Source of the DNA: Mariniphaga anaerophila
GTDB lineage: Bacteria > Bacteroidota > Bacteroidia > Bacteroidales > Prolixibacteraceae
Reading direction: 5' to 3'
Assembly (NCBI RefSeq): GCF_900129025.1
Contig: NZ_FQUM01000001.1
Coordinates: forward strand, 62,001 to 126,000
DNA length: 64,000 nucleotides
Below, piece after piece: positions 56,888-64,000 of this stretch. Position 1 is the first letter of the stretch. Every line of letters begins with the position of its first letter. The notes below the pieces were generated by a model. That model had not been told where the DNA came from and ran no database searches. It worked only from the letters and a program-made list of their open reading frames with translations. The translations under genes and the position numbers were made by a program.

Positions 56888-57301
56888 ATGCCCAGAAGAA
56901 AAAGAAACAGAAGAATTCAGGTTCCTCCTGTAATAAAAGGAATGTCGGTTTATGGCGTTCGCGGCCGGAAATCAAACGAAGTTATTCTTCGCCTCGAAGA
57001 ATATGAAGCTATTCGACTTCTCGATTACCAAAACCTTACCCAGGAACAGGCTGCGGTGCATATGGATGTATCCAGGCCCACACTTACCCGGATTTACGAA
57101 GAAGCCCGAAATAAAGTAGCTACTGCTTTTGTGGAAGGGCGTGATATTATTTTTAAGGGCGGCGATATTTATTTTGATGAAAACTGGTACAAATGTGATT
57201 CCTGCCAGGCCAGTTTTAACGATTACGAAAACAGCAACCCGAGTTGCCCCGTTTGCAATTCAACAGACGTAATTACACTCAACGAATTTTATTCCAGATA
57301 A
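56888..57301 (+). CDS. DUF134 DNA-binding protein with C-terminal zinc ribbon
   Basis: A 137-residue protein: a basic N-terminus (MPRRKRNRRIQ), the DUF134 helix-turn-helix (about 15-85, EVILRLEEYEAIRLLDYQNLTQEQAAVHMDVSRPTLTRIY) and a zinc ribbon with two CxxC pairs at about 108-129 (CDSCQ and CPVCNS). The HTH resembles that of sigma region 4, and small DUF134 proteins are taken as transcriptional regulators of unknown target. Here it sits 1 bp behind aroC. A stable hairpin follows. Confidence 0.9.
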   Translation: MPRRKRNRRIQVPPVIKGMSVYGVRGRKSNEVILRLEEYEAIRLLDYQNLTQEQAAVHMDVSRPTLTRIYEEARNKVATAFVEGRDIIFKGGDIYFDENWYKCDSCQASFNDYENSNPSCPVCNSTDVITLNEFYSR

Positions 57302-57330
57302 AATCAGATAAAAACAATTCCCAATTACAC

Positions 57331-57358
57331 AAAAAACCACCGGGCCAACACCCGGTGG
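57331..57358. repeat. Stable hairpin downstream of the DUF134 gene
   Basis: CCACCGGG (57337-57344) and CCCGGTGG (57351-57358) form a perfect 8-bp stem. On the plus strand no T run follows; on the minus strand the stem is followed by six T, so it has the form of a minus-strand terminator although no minus-strand gene lies near it. Confidence 0.5.
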
Positions 57359-57586
57359 AATCCATCTAAGTTGTGATAAAACCAGAGCCCATTAACTTAG
57401 TACTACAAGTTACAGAAAATGATTTAGTTGGCAATGATCATTTGTCTGATTCTTTTCCGATAATATCGAATTTTTCTTTTCGATTTATGGTCTTTAACAT
57501 ATTTTAGTTCTGAAGTAATTTCCATATTTTCGCGGTTTGAAATTTGAATAGCAAATTGGCTTTTGCTTTCTTAAAGATTTAGTTAA

Positions 57587-58138
57587 ATGAAGTTACGCAG
57601 GCTTTTAAGAGTTTTACATCGTGATTTGGGGTATTTTATTGTGGGAATGACAATTGTTTATGCCCTTTCAGGTATTCTGATGAACCACCGGCACGATTTC
57701 AATCCTGATTACAAAATTTATAATGTCGATTTTCAGACTGAAATAAACCGCTCTGCAACAATTGATGCACAAACTGTAAAAGATGTTTTGGCAGACCTTG
57801 ACTACAACGTTGTTTACAAAAAACATTTTATTAATAATAAAGGAGATATTAAAGTTTTCATTGAAAACGGAGAGGTTGTAATTGATCCTGAAACAGGGAA
57901 AGGAACAATGAGCTACCTTCGGAGAAGGCCGCTGTTTTTTGAAATGAACCTGCTGCACAAAGCTTCCATCGGAACAGTGTGGAAATGGGTAAGTGACGGA
58001 ATGGCATCCATTCTTCTTTTTGTTGCTGTTTCTGGCCTGTTTCTGCTAAAAGGGAAACGTGGTTTTGGCCGTTGGGGATTGTGGTGGACTATTGCCGGCA
58101 TAACCGTGCCGCTGCTTTTTGCAATATTGTATATTTGA
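57587..58138 (+). CDS. Small PepSY-associated-type membrane protein
   Basis: A 183-residue inner-membrane protein with a helix near residues 14-33 (YFIVGMTIVYALSGILMNH), a soluble middle (about 40-120) and two C-terminal helices (about 137-155 and 163-182). The opening LRRLLRVLHRDLGYFIVGMTIVYALSGILMNHR is the pattern of PepSY-associated TM proteins, which in Bacteroidota often sit near iron uptake or respiratory genes. The short FIENGEVVIDPETGKG is a PepSY-like strand pair. It is 23 bp upstream of the OB-fold lipoprotein and likely co-transcribed with it. Confidence 0.75.
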   Translation: MKLRRLLRVLHRDLGYFIVGMTIVYALSGILMNHRHDFNPDYKIYNVDFQTEINRSATIDAQTVKDVLADLDYNVVYKKHFINNKGDIKVFIENGEVVIDPETGKGTMSYLRRRPLFFEMNLLHKASIGTVWKWVSDGMASILLFVAVSGLFLLKGKRGFGRWGLWWTIAGITVPLLFAILYI

Positions 58139-58161
58139 ATATCAAAATAAATAATTGAAAA

Positions 58162-58659
58162 ATGAGAAAAATTGTTTTACTAGCATTTGTAGCTGCATTG
58201 ATTTTCAGTTGCGGAAATCAGAAAAAGCAGGCTGAAAATACGGTTGAGAATACAGAAAAAGCTGCTACTGTTTATACTGTTGATGAGTTGTATGCCAACG
58301 CTGCTGAGCTAGCCGGCAAAGAAGTTACCGTAAAAGGGACGGTAATGCATGTTTGTAAGCAAGGCGGCGGAAGATGTTTCTTAATGGGAAGTACAGAAGA
58401 CTCCAACATACGCATTGAAGCTGGCGAAAAGATTGGAGCATTTAGTCAGGAACAGATGGGAAGCGACCTTACCATCACCGGTATTTTTAAAGAGGTAAAA
58501 ACCGAAGCGGATGCGCACAATCCGGCTCGCGAACACGGAGAAGACGGACACGAACATGATGCTGACACCGATGATGCTCACCGGGTAATTGCCGAGGCTC
58601 AGGAAGCAGCTCAGGTGGTTTATTTTATGGAAGGAGTAAAAATCGTTGCAGAAGAATAG
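58162..58659 (+). CDS. OB-fold-like lipoprotein with histidine-rich loop
   Basis: A 165-residue lipoprotein (lipobox cysteine 17 in ALIFSCGNQ). Residues about 40-110 have an OB-fold/nucleic-acid-binding-like pattern (VDELYANAAELAGKEVTVKGTVMHVCKQGGGRCFLMGS), like small periplasmic proteins of the NrfJ-like type. A loop near 120-145 is rich in His and Asp (HNPAREHGEDGHEHDADTDDAH), suited to binding metal. With the preceding membrane protein it may form a small metal or redox accessory pair; no more can be said from sequence. Confidence 0.7.
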   Translation: MRKIVLLAFVAALIFSCGNQKKQAENTVENTEKAATVYTVDELYANAAELAGKEVTVKGTVMHVCKQGGGRCFLMGSTEDSNIRIEAGEKIGAFSQEQMGSDLTITGIFKEVKTEADAHNPAREHGEDGHEHDADTDDAHRVIAEAQEAAQVVYFMEGVKIVAEE

Positions 58660-58710
58660 GATAGAGACATCAGCATTTTAATTGTTGTGCATTACAAAAG
58701 AATAAAAGAA

Positions 58711-58742
58711 AAAACCGGGAGTTTAATTCCCGGTTTTTTTTT
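58711..58742. terminator. Bidirectional terminator
   Basis: AAAACCGGGA and TCCCGGTTTTTTTTT form a stem of about 10 pairs around GTTTAAT, with a long T run on the plus strand and A/T on the other side. It separates the lipoprotein gene from the convergent minus-strand gene. Confidence 0.85.
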
Positions 58743-58772
58743 TATACAATCGCAAGATTTTCTGCAAAGAAA

Positions 58773-60158
58773 TTATCTGACAATCAGTTTATGAGTAAAA
58801 TTGTTACCCCCTTGAGATTTCAGGAAATACATTCCTGGATGTAGATCGCTTACATCAATAAAGTCGTTTCGGGATTCTATAAATTTCGATTTTACCATAC
58901 TTCCAGCCAGATTAAATACAGCTATCTGGGTTGGTTTATTTACGTTAACAAACACTTTGTCTGTTGCAGGGTTCGGGTAAATAGAATTTACAGTTGCCTG
59001 ATTAATTGTTTCAAAGCCGGTGTTTATTTCTTCCAGTTTAAATGCTGCAACGCCGTTGTTGGGAGACATGATGTACATCATAACATGATCGTCCTGAATG
59101 TCAACATGCACAGGACCGGCATAAGAAGAATTGACATTGGCGCCAAGACCTCTTTCGGGGAAGAGAGCAATAGAATCAGCTTCTTCTGCACCTGCTTCTG
59201 GAATAAGAAACAGTTCAAACGCAGCCTGAGGAGCATAGCCCAAATCAGCGTGACTGGTTGTTGGCGCTATAATAAAGTCTTTGCCTTTGAAAGAAAAGAA
59301 TCTTACTCCTGAAATTCCGGAAGTTAAAGGTTTGAATTCTCCGGTAAAAGTCGAAATCAATTCTCCCTGCATATTGTACAGAGCCGGCATGGTTGAATGT
59401 CCGTCGGCCCAAAATAAATCGTTGCTAATAGGATGAATGCGCGGAGTAATCCCGAACTTGGAAACAGCACCTTCGGTTGTGGGAGCCGGATACACCTCGG
59501 AAACGACAATTACTTCAGGTTCAGGGTCTACAACTCCAGCCTGAACATTCCATTTCAGAACTTTTTGTTCTAAAGTTGCTGTAGCATCAGCAACAATAAT
59601 GTAGCCGTCCTCTTCTTCAGAAATATCACCAAAATAGGCAAAACTATCTCCGAGTCTCATTGCTGGTTGTTCAACTTCGTCTACAACTTCTGTTGAATAC
59701 CATTCGAGCAGTTGCGTTGCGTCGTATCCCTCGCCATTGTCGGTCAATTGATATACTTTAAATGGAGAAGAATGCCCGATTGCAAGGCTCGAAACCAAAA
59801 TCTTTCCTGATGGAGTGATGACAATGTCGTTTGCAGGATAAGTTCCACCGGTGACGACTTCTGCATCAATCGGTTTAGAACTCAATACATTGCCTGTCTC
59901 AGCATCAAGCACAACAATTTCCAGTGGACTCACCTTTCTGGAAAGAATGTACAATTTGCCATCAAAATATGCCATTCCACGCTCTGTGGTGGCACCCATC
60001 CATGAGGGAACTTCACCTCCAATAGGAATTCCGGAACTCCAATCGGCCGTCCCGTTTACGGAAATATCCCAAACGGAAGTAACTTTCAGTTGCTGAGCAA
60101 ATGCTACAGAACCGATTAACAAAAAGGAAAGTAACAAAGTAAAAATTCTCATAATCAT
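58773..60158 (-). CDS. T9SS-exported propeller-like protein (DUF4623-like)
   Basis: A 461-residue secreted protein with signal peptide (about 1-21 from ATG at 60158, or 60152 two codons on) and a T9SS type-A sorting domain (about 390-461, SIYPNPATDKVFVNV, LHPGMYFLKSQGG). The middle (about 25-380) is beta-rich with propeller-like repeats (GMAYFDGKLYILSRK, IVVLDAETGNVLSSKPI, DIVITPSGKILVSSL), a pattern I associate with DUF4623. No catalytic residue is apparent. It is 148 bp downstream of the amidase gene on the same strand; whether it shares a transcript is unclear. Confidence 0.7.
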   Translation of the reverse strand: MIMRIFTLLLSFLLIGSVAFAQQLKVTSVWDISVNGTADWSSGIPIGGEVPSWMGATTERGMAYFDGKLYILSRKVSPLEIVVLDAETGNVLSSKPIDAEVVTGGTYPANDIVITPSGKILVSSLAIGHSSPFKVYQLTDNGEGYDATQLLEWYSTEVVDEVEQPAMRLGDSFAYFGDISEEEDGYIIVADATATLEQKVLKWNVQAGVVDPEPEVIVVSEVYPAPTTEGAVSKFGITPRIHPISNDLFWADGHSTMPALYNMQGELISTFTGEFKPLTSGISGVRFFSFKGKDFIIAPTTSHADLGYAPQAAFELFLIPEAGAEEADSIALFPERGLGANVNSSYAGPVHVDIQDDHVMMYIMSPNNGVAAFKLEEINTGFETINQATVNSIYPNPATDKVFVNVNKPTQIAVFNLAGSMVKSKFIESRNDFIDVSDLHPGMYFLKSQGGNNFTHKLIVR

Positions 60159-60306
60159 AAAATTTAGTTTGACAATAAATATTTAAAAAACAGTAGTTAT
60201 TTATGTTTTGGTACTATGCAATTTACAAAAAGTGAACTGCATTATCGAATCGTTTTTTATGACTTTTATCAAAAAATCAATGAACTTTTTTAATCACACT
60301 GCCATT

Positions 60307-62718
60307 TTATTCTCTTAACAACTTGCTTTCTTTTCTGTTGTTTTTTTGATTAACGGTAAGAACAAAAAGGCCGGTTTGAGGAAATTTCAAATAAATCTTT
60401 GCAAGCCCCCGACTAAAATCCAAGGTGCCACTTTGTACTGTTTTCCCCTGTAAATCATAAATAGTGTATGGAAAGGTGCCTTCTGCTTTCTCCAGTTCAA
60501 TTTGAACCTGATTTGTTGCCGGGTTAGGAAAAATTCTAAAATCATCGCTCTGTTTGACAATTTCTATTGCTGACGTAGAAAAGTCGTCGGAAACAAGCAG
60601 GTTGTCAAAAATGATTATCCCTTTATCCGAAAAGGATGTTTGCCCCGATATCAGTTTAAATCCGGCGAAATTGTACTGCCCGTTTTCTTCAGAAAAGTTT
60701 AACTGACAGGTTCTGAATTGCCATCCTGCAAAATCAACCACCGTTAACGGAATTTCATATTCGGTTCCGTCTTTTTCAAACAGTAAAACTATTTCGTTAT
60801 TTGAAAGATTACCCCAAATGTAGAGCCCTGCGTAACTACTGCTCGTAACACTAAACAGCGTTTCAGGCGGGCGTACTACAACATGCGCTTCCGGTTTGGC
60901 AAATTCATATAAAAGGCGGTACGAATAGCTTCCGAACAACTGGTTTGAACTATATCGCAAAATCCTGTTTCCTGCACCTTCAACTATATTAAAGCTATTT
61001 TGTAAATCTACTGCCCACGAGAGGGCCGATTGTTCAAAATCGAGAGCAACAGTTGCATCCGGCTCATCAACAGGCCCTACCGTAAATGTAATATCTTCGT
61101 CATTTTGCAATTGAAGCCCGTCACCATCGGTCAATCCTGCACTTAGTTTAAGCGTGTACGAACTTCCAGGCTCCAACCCTGAGGGAGAGAATGCATACGA
61201 GCCTACATCTCCGGGAAAGGCGTTTACTTCGATTCCGGCACGGTTTAAAATTTTGCCTTCAGAGTCTTCCACATGAATAAGCGTGGTCAGGTTTTCTTCT
61301 ACAAGTCGTCCGTCAAAATGAATTCGCATTTGCGTATTTTCATATACATTTTCCATTCCGTTGCGCGGATATATATCCAACACCGACAGACGGTTTTTCA
61401 GGGCAGTAAGAAATGAAAACGCAACATCATTTTCCATGGAAAGGCCGCCAATGTGTTTCACACTTTTATCCAGTGTAACCGTGTAAAGAGTTGAAGTGGC
61501 AAGCGGAGCATTGGGGGTAAATACGGCTGAACGCTCCTGATTTTCGTAGGAAAATGTTCCTTCAACTTCAGGCGAAATGGAAAATGCATTTTCAAATGAC
61601 TCATGATCCACTTCAAAATTGAAATGAAAAACAACCGAAGTTGCAGCAGAAACACGTTCACCGCTCTCTACTTTCGGTGAATAATCCAGCACCTGCATTG
61701 GATCCGACCGGTCTTGTTCCACATAACACAACTGGTATGTAACCGTGTCTGGCTTCACTACAATGTTGTCTATTACTTTAGTGGAATACTTTTCTGCTTC
61801 AATTTTAAGCTGGTAAATGCCCGGCTCAAGGTTGTCGAAAAGGAAAAAACCATTGTTCAGACTGTCTGTGGTGTATTCATTATTTCCGGGCTGCAAAGTA
61901 ATTTTGGCCTTGTTTACAGGTAGCCACGCATCTGTAGATCCGGCTGTAGTGTAATACTCCGTTACTTTTCTGAAGTCATCTTTTACAAAACCTGCAATTT
62001 TACCGTTGGAATCTTTGCCTTCCCCAAAATAATCTAAAAATGCCCGATAAAAATGCCAGGCTTCCAGATGTTTGTACTCGCGGTTCATTAAACGGTAGGT
62101 TTCCGGGATGTAATCGTGAAACGAGCCTTCGGAAATCAATCCGGGGACTGTCAGCGGGCGCAAAACTCCATATCCATTCCAATTCTCGGGAGCAAATGAT
62201 TTGTCGCCTCTCACTATTCTGTTACTGTTTGTCCAATGCGATGTTTGGTTTGAAATCAACCTTTCCCAAAACAAATTGGCAACGTCCATGCTTGCAGGGA
62301 GAATAGGATTGTTGTCCCACCCGTGAAAAAGCTGAAGTACATAATTTGTAACGCTGTTAAACGCATTGCTGTGAATTGAAATCATAAAGTCCACCTGATT
62401 GGCGTTGGCTTCTTCTGCAATGGCCGACAAGGGACGGTCGTCTTCGGTACGGTTTTGAACCCTAGACATAATTACTTCTGCTCCGGCATTTTCGAGTAAC
62501 ATCCGGAGGTGTAATCCTTTGGCGAGGTTGCTTTTCGATTCCCAAAATCCTGCGGTATCGCCAAGTGCAAACGGTTTAATCGGGACATTGCGGTCGTCGG
62601 AATTATAACCTCCGTGCCCCGGATTTACATATATTTTTACTCCCTCAAGGTTTTGTCCGTAACCATTCAGAAAAAATAAAAGTCCAAAAAACAGAGACGG
62701 AATTAAATACTTTTTCAT
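60307..62718 (-). CDS. T9SS-exported zinc amidase (N-acetylmuramoyl-L-alanine amidase type 3) with Ig-like domains
   Basis: An 803-residue protein with signal peptide (about 1-21), an Amidase_3 catalytic domain (about 27-235), a CarboxypepD-like linker domain (about 245-325), two SbsA/Big_5-type Ig-like domains (about 335-540), a beta-sandwich module (about 550-710) and a T9SS type-A sorting domain (about 725-803). The zinc site is complete: His35 in NPGHGG, Glu60 in FWESKSN, His116 in SIHSNAF, and the catalytic Glu197 in SEGSFHDY. Amidase_3 enzymes cut the amide bond between MurNAc and the stem peptide. It lies 3 bp behind the TolB-like gene. Confidence 0.88.
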   Translation of the reverse strand: MKKYLIPSLFFGLLFFLNGYGQNLEGVKIYVNPGHGGYNSDDRNVPIKPFALGDTAGFWESKSNLAKGLHLRMLLENAGAEVIMSRVQNRTEDDRPLSAIAEEANANQVDFMISIHSNAFNSVTNYVLQLFHGWDNNPILPASMDVANLFWERLISNQTSHWTNSNRIVRGDKSFAPENWNGYGVLRPLTVPGLISEGSFHDYIPETYRLMNREYKHLEAWHFYRAFLDYFGEGKDSNGKIAGFVKDDFRKVTEYYTTAGSTDAWLPVNKAKITLQPGNNEYTTDSLNNGFFLFDNLEPGIYQLKIEAEKYSTKVIDNIVVKPDTVTYQLCYVEQDRSDPMQVLDYSPKVESGERVSAATSVVFHFNFEVDHESFENAFSISPEVEGTFSYENQERSAVFTPNAPLATSTLYTVTLDKSVKHIGGLSMENDVAFSFLTALKNRLSVLDIYPRNGMENVYENTQMRIHFDGRLVEENLTTLIHVEDSEGKILNRAGIEVNAFPGDVGSYAFSPSGLEPGSSYTLKLSAGLTDGDGLQLQNDEDITFTVGPVDEPDATVALDFEQSALSWAVDLQNSFNIVEGAGNRILRYSSNQLFGSYSYRLLYEFAKPEAHVVVRPPETLFSVTSSSYAGLYIWGNLSNNEIVLLFEKDGTEYEIPLTVVDFAGWQFRTCQLNFSEENGQYNFAGFKLISGQTSFSDKGIIIFDNLLVSDDFSTSAIEIVKQSDDFRIFPNPATNQVQIELEKAEGTFPYTIYDLQGKTVQSGTLDFSRGLAKIYLKFPQTGLFVLTVNQKNNRKESKLLRE

Positions 62719-62721
62719 GAT

Positions 62722-63633
62722 TTACTGATTTAACTTGTAATGAATAAACCACACTTCACCATCAAGGGTATTAAAAGCAATCCGCTGCGTTTTTGTGGAT
62801 ACTGCAGGATACATAGCAATTAGTTCTTCGGGCGATAATACCTGACGATCTCCGCTGAGGGGGTGCACAGCAACTATATACGACTGCTGAATCTGATGCC
62901 CGTCGTCTTTTGTAACCATGCCCACAATAAGGTTATTTCCGGCCCAAACAGGAGATTCGATCTGCCCCAGGTCAACCAAAACCATTCCGGCAAGGTCACA
63001 TATAAAAGCTCCTTTTCCCATGGCGTATGCCAAAATATGTTTCCGGTCGGGAGATACCGAAGGCCAAATATAGCTTTCGCTATCGTAGGGTTTTATTACA
63101 AGTCGGTTTTCTCCGCGGTAAAGAACGAGTTCCCGGTTTTCAATGCCGGCAAAAATTTCATCGCTCTTTTCGGGTGCAGAATCGTCAATCAGTGTACTTT
63201 TGAGCTCATCGTCAGATCGGAACAACACTTTGTTTCCGGCAATCATTGGAACGGATAATGTTCGCACGGCCGGTTCAACCTGACGGGTTGTAGCAGTTGC
63301 TTTTTCCCATGCATTCAGTTTTGTAAACCTTCTTTTTTCAATAAATTCCTGTTCCATAAACAGAACGGTTTTATTGTCTTTTGAAAAAAGAGGGGAGTAG
63401 CCTGCACCATCTGCATCAGAAATTTTTGTCAGGCTTTTTGTCGGCAGTTCAAGCAACTGCAATCCTTTGTAGTTCTCAGCAGTCAACAAAATACGTTCTC
63501 CCGAATAATCGAAACTAGGGTGATAATAACGCTCGTTTCCGGGGATCTCAAGCTTTTCAACCTTTACAACTTCAACCTGTTGTGCTGTTGCTATGGTCGA
63601 AAGAATTATGAGTGCGAAAAGCAGGTATTTCAT
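62722..63633 (-). CDS. TolB-like propeller protein (PD40 repeats)
   Basis: A 303-residue secreted protein with signal peptide (about 1-17, TATAQ). It is a short beta-propeller with repeats of the PD40/TolB type (YHPSFDYSGERILLTAE, YSPLFSKDNKTVLFMEQ, WPSVSPDRKHILAYAM, YPAVSTKTQRIAFNTLDGEVW). It has neither T9SS tail nor lipobox. Its neighbour 3 bp away is the surface amidase, so it may be a chaperone, partner or assembly factor for it; this is context alone. Confidence 0.75.
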   Translation of the reverse strand: MKYLLFALIILSTIATAQQVEVVKVEKLEIPGNERYYHPSFDYSGERILLTAENYKGLQLLELPTKSLTKISDADGAGYSPLFSKDNKTVLFMEQEFIEKRRFTKLNAWEKATATTRQVEPAVRTLSVPMIAGNKVLFRSDDELKSTLIDDSAPEKSDEIFAGIENRELVLYRGENRLVIKPYDSESYIWPSVSPDRKHILAYAMGKGAFICDLAGMVLVDLGQIESPVWAGNNLIVGMVTKDDGHQIQQSYIVAVHPLSGDRQVLSPEELIAMYPAVSTKTQRIAFNTLDGEVWFIHYKLNQ

Positions 63634-63684
63634 TTTTTAAGTTTTATAGTTTTAGATAATTTTTAGTATAAAAAACTGGAACAG

Positions 63685-64000
63685 TTATTTTATCAGTTTC
63701 AGGGTTTCCCTTCCATATTCGGTTTCAAGTGTTAAAAAGTAAAGCCCTCTGGGCAGCTCTGCGCCTTGCATGTAAAGCGAATGTTCTCCCTTTAATTTAA
63801 AAGAATGTTGTCCCTGTTTTACTCTTCGTCCGGTGAGGTCAGTAATAAACAATTTTACCCTTGAGTTTTTAGGCAGCGTGTAACTAATACGAATTGGCCC
63901 GTCGGCGATAAGAGTTGGGGCAAACAGCGACAATTTTAAATCATCAATGGCACCGGATGATGTTGTTAAAAGTGAGAATGAAACCACCTCAGACCAGTCG
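63685..64000 (-). CDS. C-terminal end of a T9SS-exported protein (runs off the window end)
   Basis: An open frame with no true start in the window; a GTG at 63987 is internal, since the frame stays open to the edge (GAC TGG TCT GAG GTG). The last 80 residues are a T9SS type-A sorting domain: LPKNSRVKLFITDLTGRRV, then PRGLYFLTLETEYGRETLKLIK. The rest of the protein is outside. It lies 51 bp ahead of the TolB-like gene on the same strand and may head its operon. Confidence 0.85.
   Translation of the reverse strand, partial: DWSEVVSFSLLTTSSGAIDDLKLSLFAPTLIADGPIRISYTLPKNSRVKLFITDLTGRRVKQGQHSFKLKGEHSLYMQGAELPRGLYFLTLETEYGRETLKLIK

Noticed and set aside
1-64000. Integrase, transposase, insertion-sequence ends, CRISPR repeats, tRNA genes
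   Set aside because: Looked for at the island edges and in all intergenic regions; none could be supported.

Overview
The window comes from a member of the Bacteroidota, most likely a marine or anaerobic Marinilabiliales/Prolixibacteraceae-type bacterium; this placement is inferred from gene content, not computed. The signs are TAnnTTTG-type -7 promoters, a SusC/SusD pair, many proteins ending in a type IX secretion (T9SS) type-A sorting domain, a SecA of about 1,100 residues with a C-terminal SEC-C zinc motif, and a bacterial RNase P RNA of normal form.

Layout. 1-10.4 kb is ordinary chromosome: a truncated alpha-2-macroglobulin lipoprotein, a patatin-like phospholipase, a large secreted alpha/beta-hydrolase esterase, the dipeptidase PepD, a LytS-type 5TM hybrid histidine kinase, QueA, and a DUF2027-Smr protein. 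rnpB lies at 10.47-10.86 kb, followed by a T9SS-secreted GH26 mannanase. From 12.5 to 13.35 kb there is a decayed stretch that contains a degenerate partial second copy of rnpB.

13.35-33.5 kb is a visibly more A/T-rich block read entirely on the + strand. It is a polysaccharide utilisation locus (PUL) for an alpha-mannose-rich glycan such as a high-mannose N-glycan or mannoprotein: a trans-envelope regulator (LamG-like and Kelch-like sensor, one membrane helix, SARP-type winged helix plus BTAD-like domain), SusC, SusD, a DUF3823 lipoprotein, GH92, GH99, an SGNH esterase, a second GH92, a GH2 beta-mannosidase and a LamG lipoprotein, closed by a strong terminator. The signal peptides suggest that GH99, one GH92 and the esterase are lipoproteins at the cell surface or outer membrane, while the second GH92 and GH2 finish the job in the periplasm. 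No gene in the block carries a T9SS tail, unlike the flanks, so acquisition by transfer is likely.

33.8-40.7 kb (minus strand) holds two GH5 endoglucanase-type enzymes and a 1,294-residue T9SS surface protein with repeated domains. 41.3-45.5 kb carries secA and lgt. 45.6-54.8 kb is a metal/cobalamin region: a divergent TonB-dependent receptor with a CxxC in its plug and a palindromic operator candidate, then two cobalamin riboswitches. The first precedes a translationally coupled three-gene operon (large T9SS surface protein, BtuB-like receptor, BtuG-like propeller lipoprotein); the second precedes a DUF4465 protein with a T9SS tail. Together they look like a B12 capture and import system.

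55.1-58.7 kb has SlyD, chorismate synthase, a DUF134 regulator, a small PepSY-type membrane protein and an OB-fold-like lipoprotein. 58.8-64 kb (minus) is a run of T9SS-type secreted proteins: a beta-propeller-like protein, a zinc amidase with Ig-like domains, a TolB-like propeller and the C-terminus of another T9SS protein. No tRNA, rRNA, CRISPR array, integrase or transposase was found.
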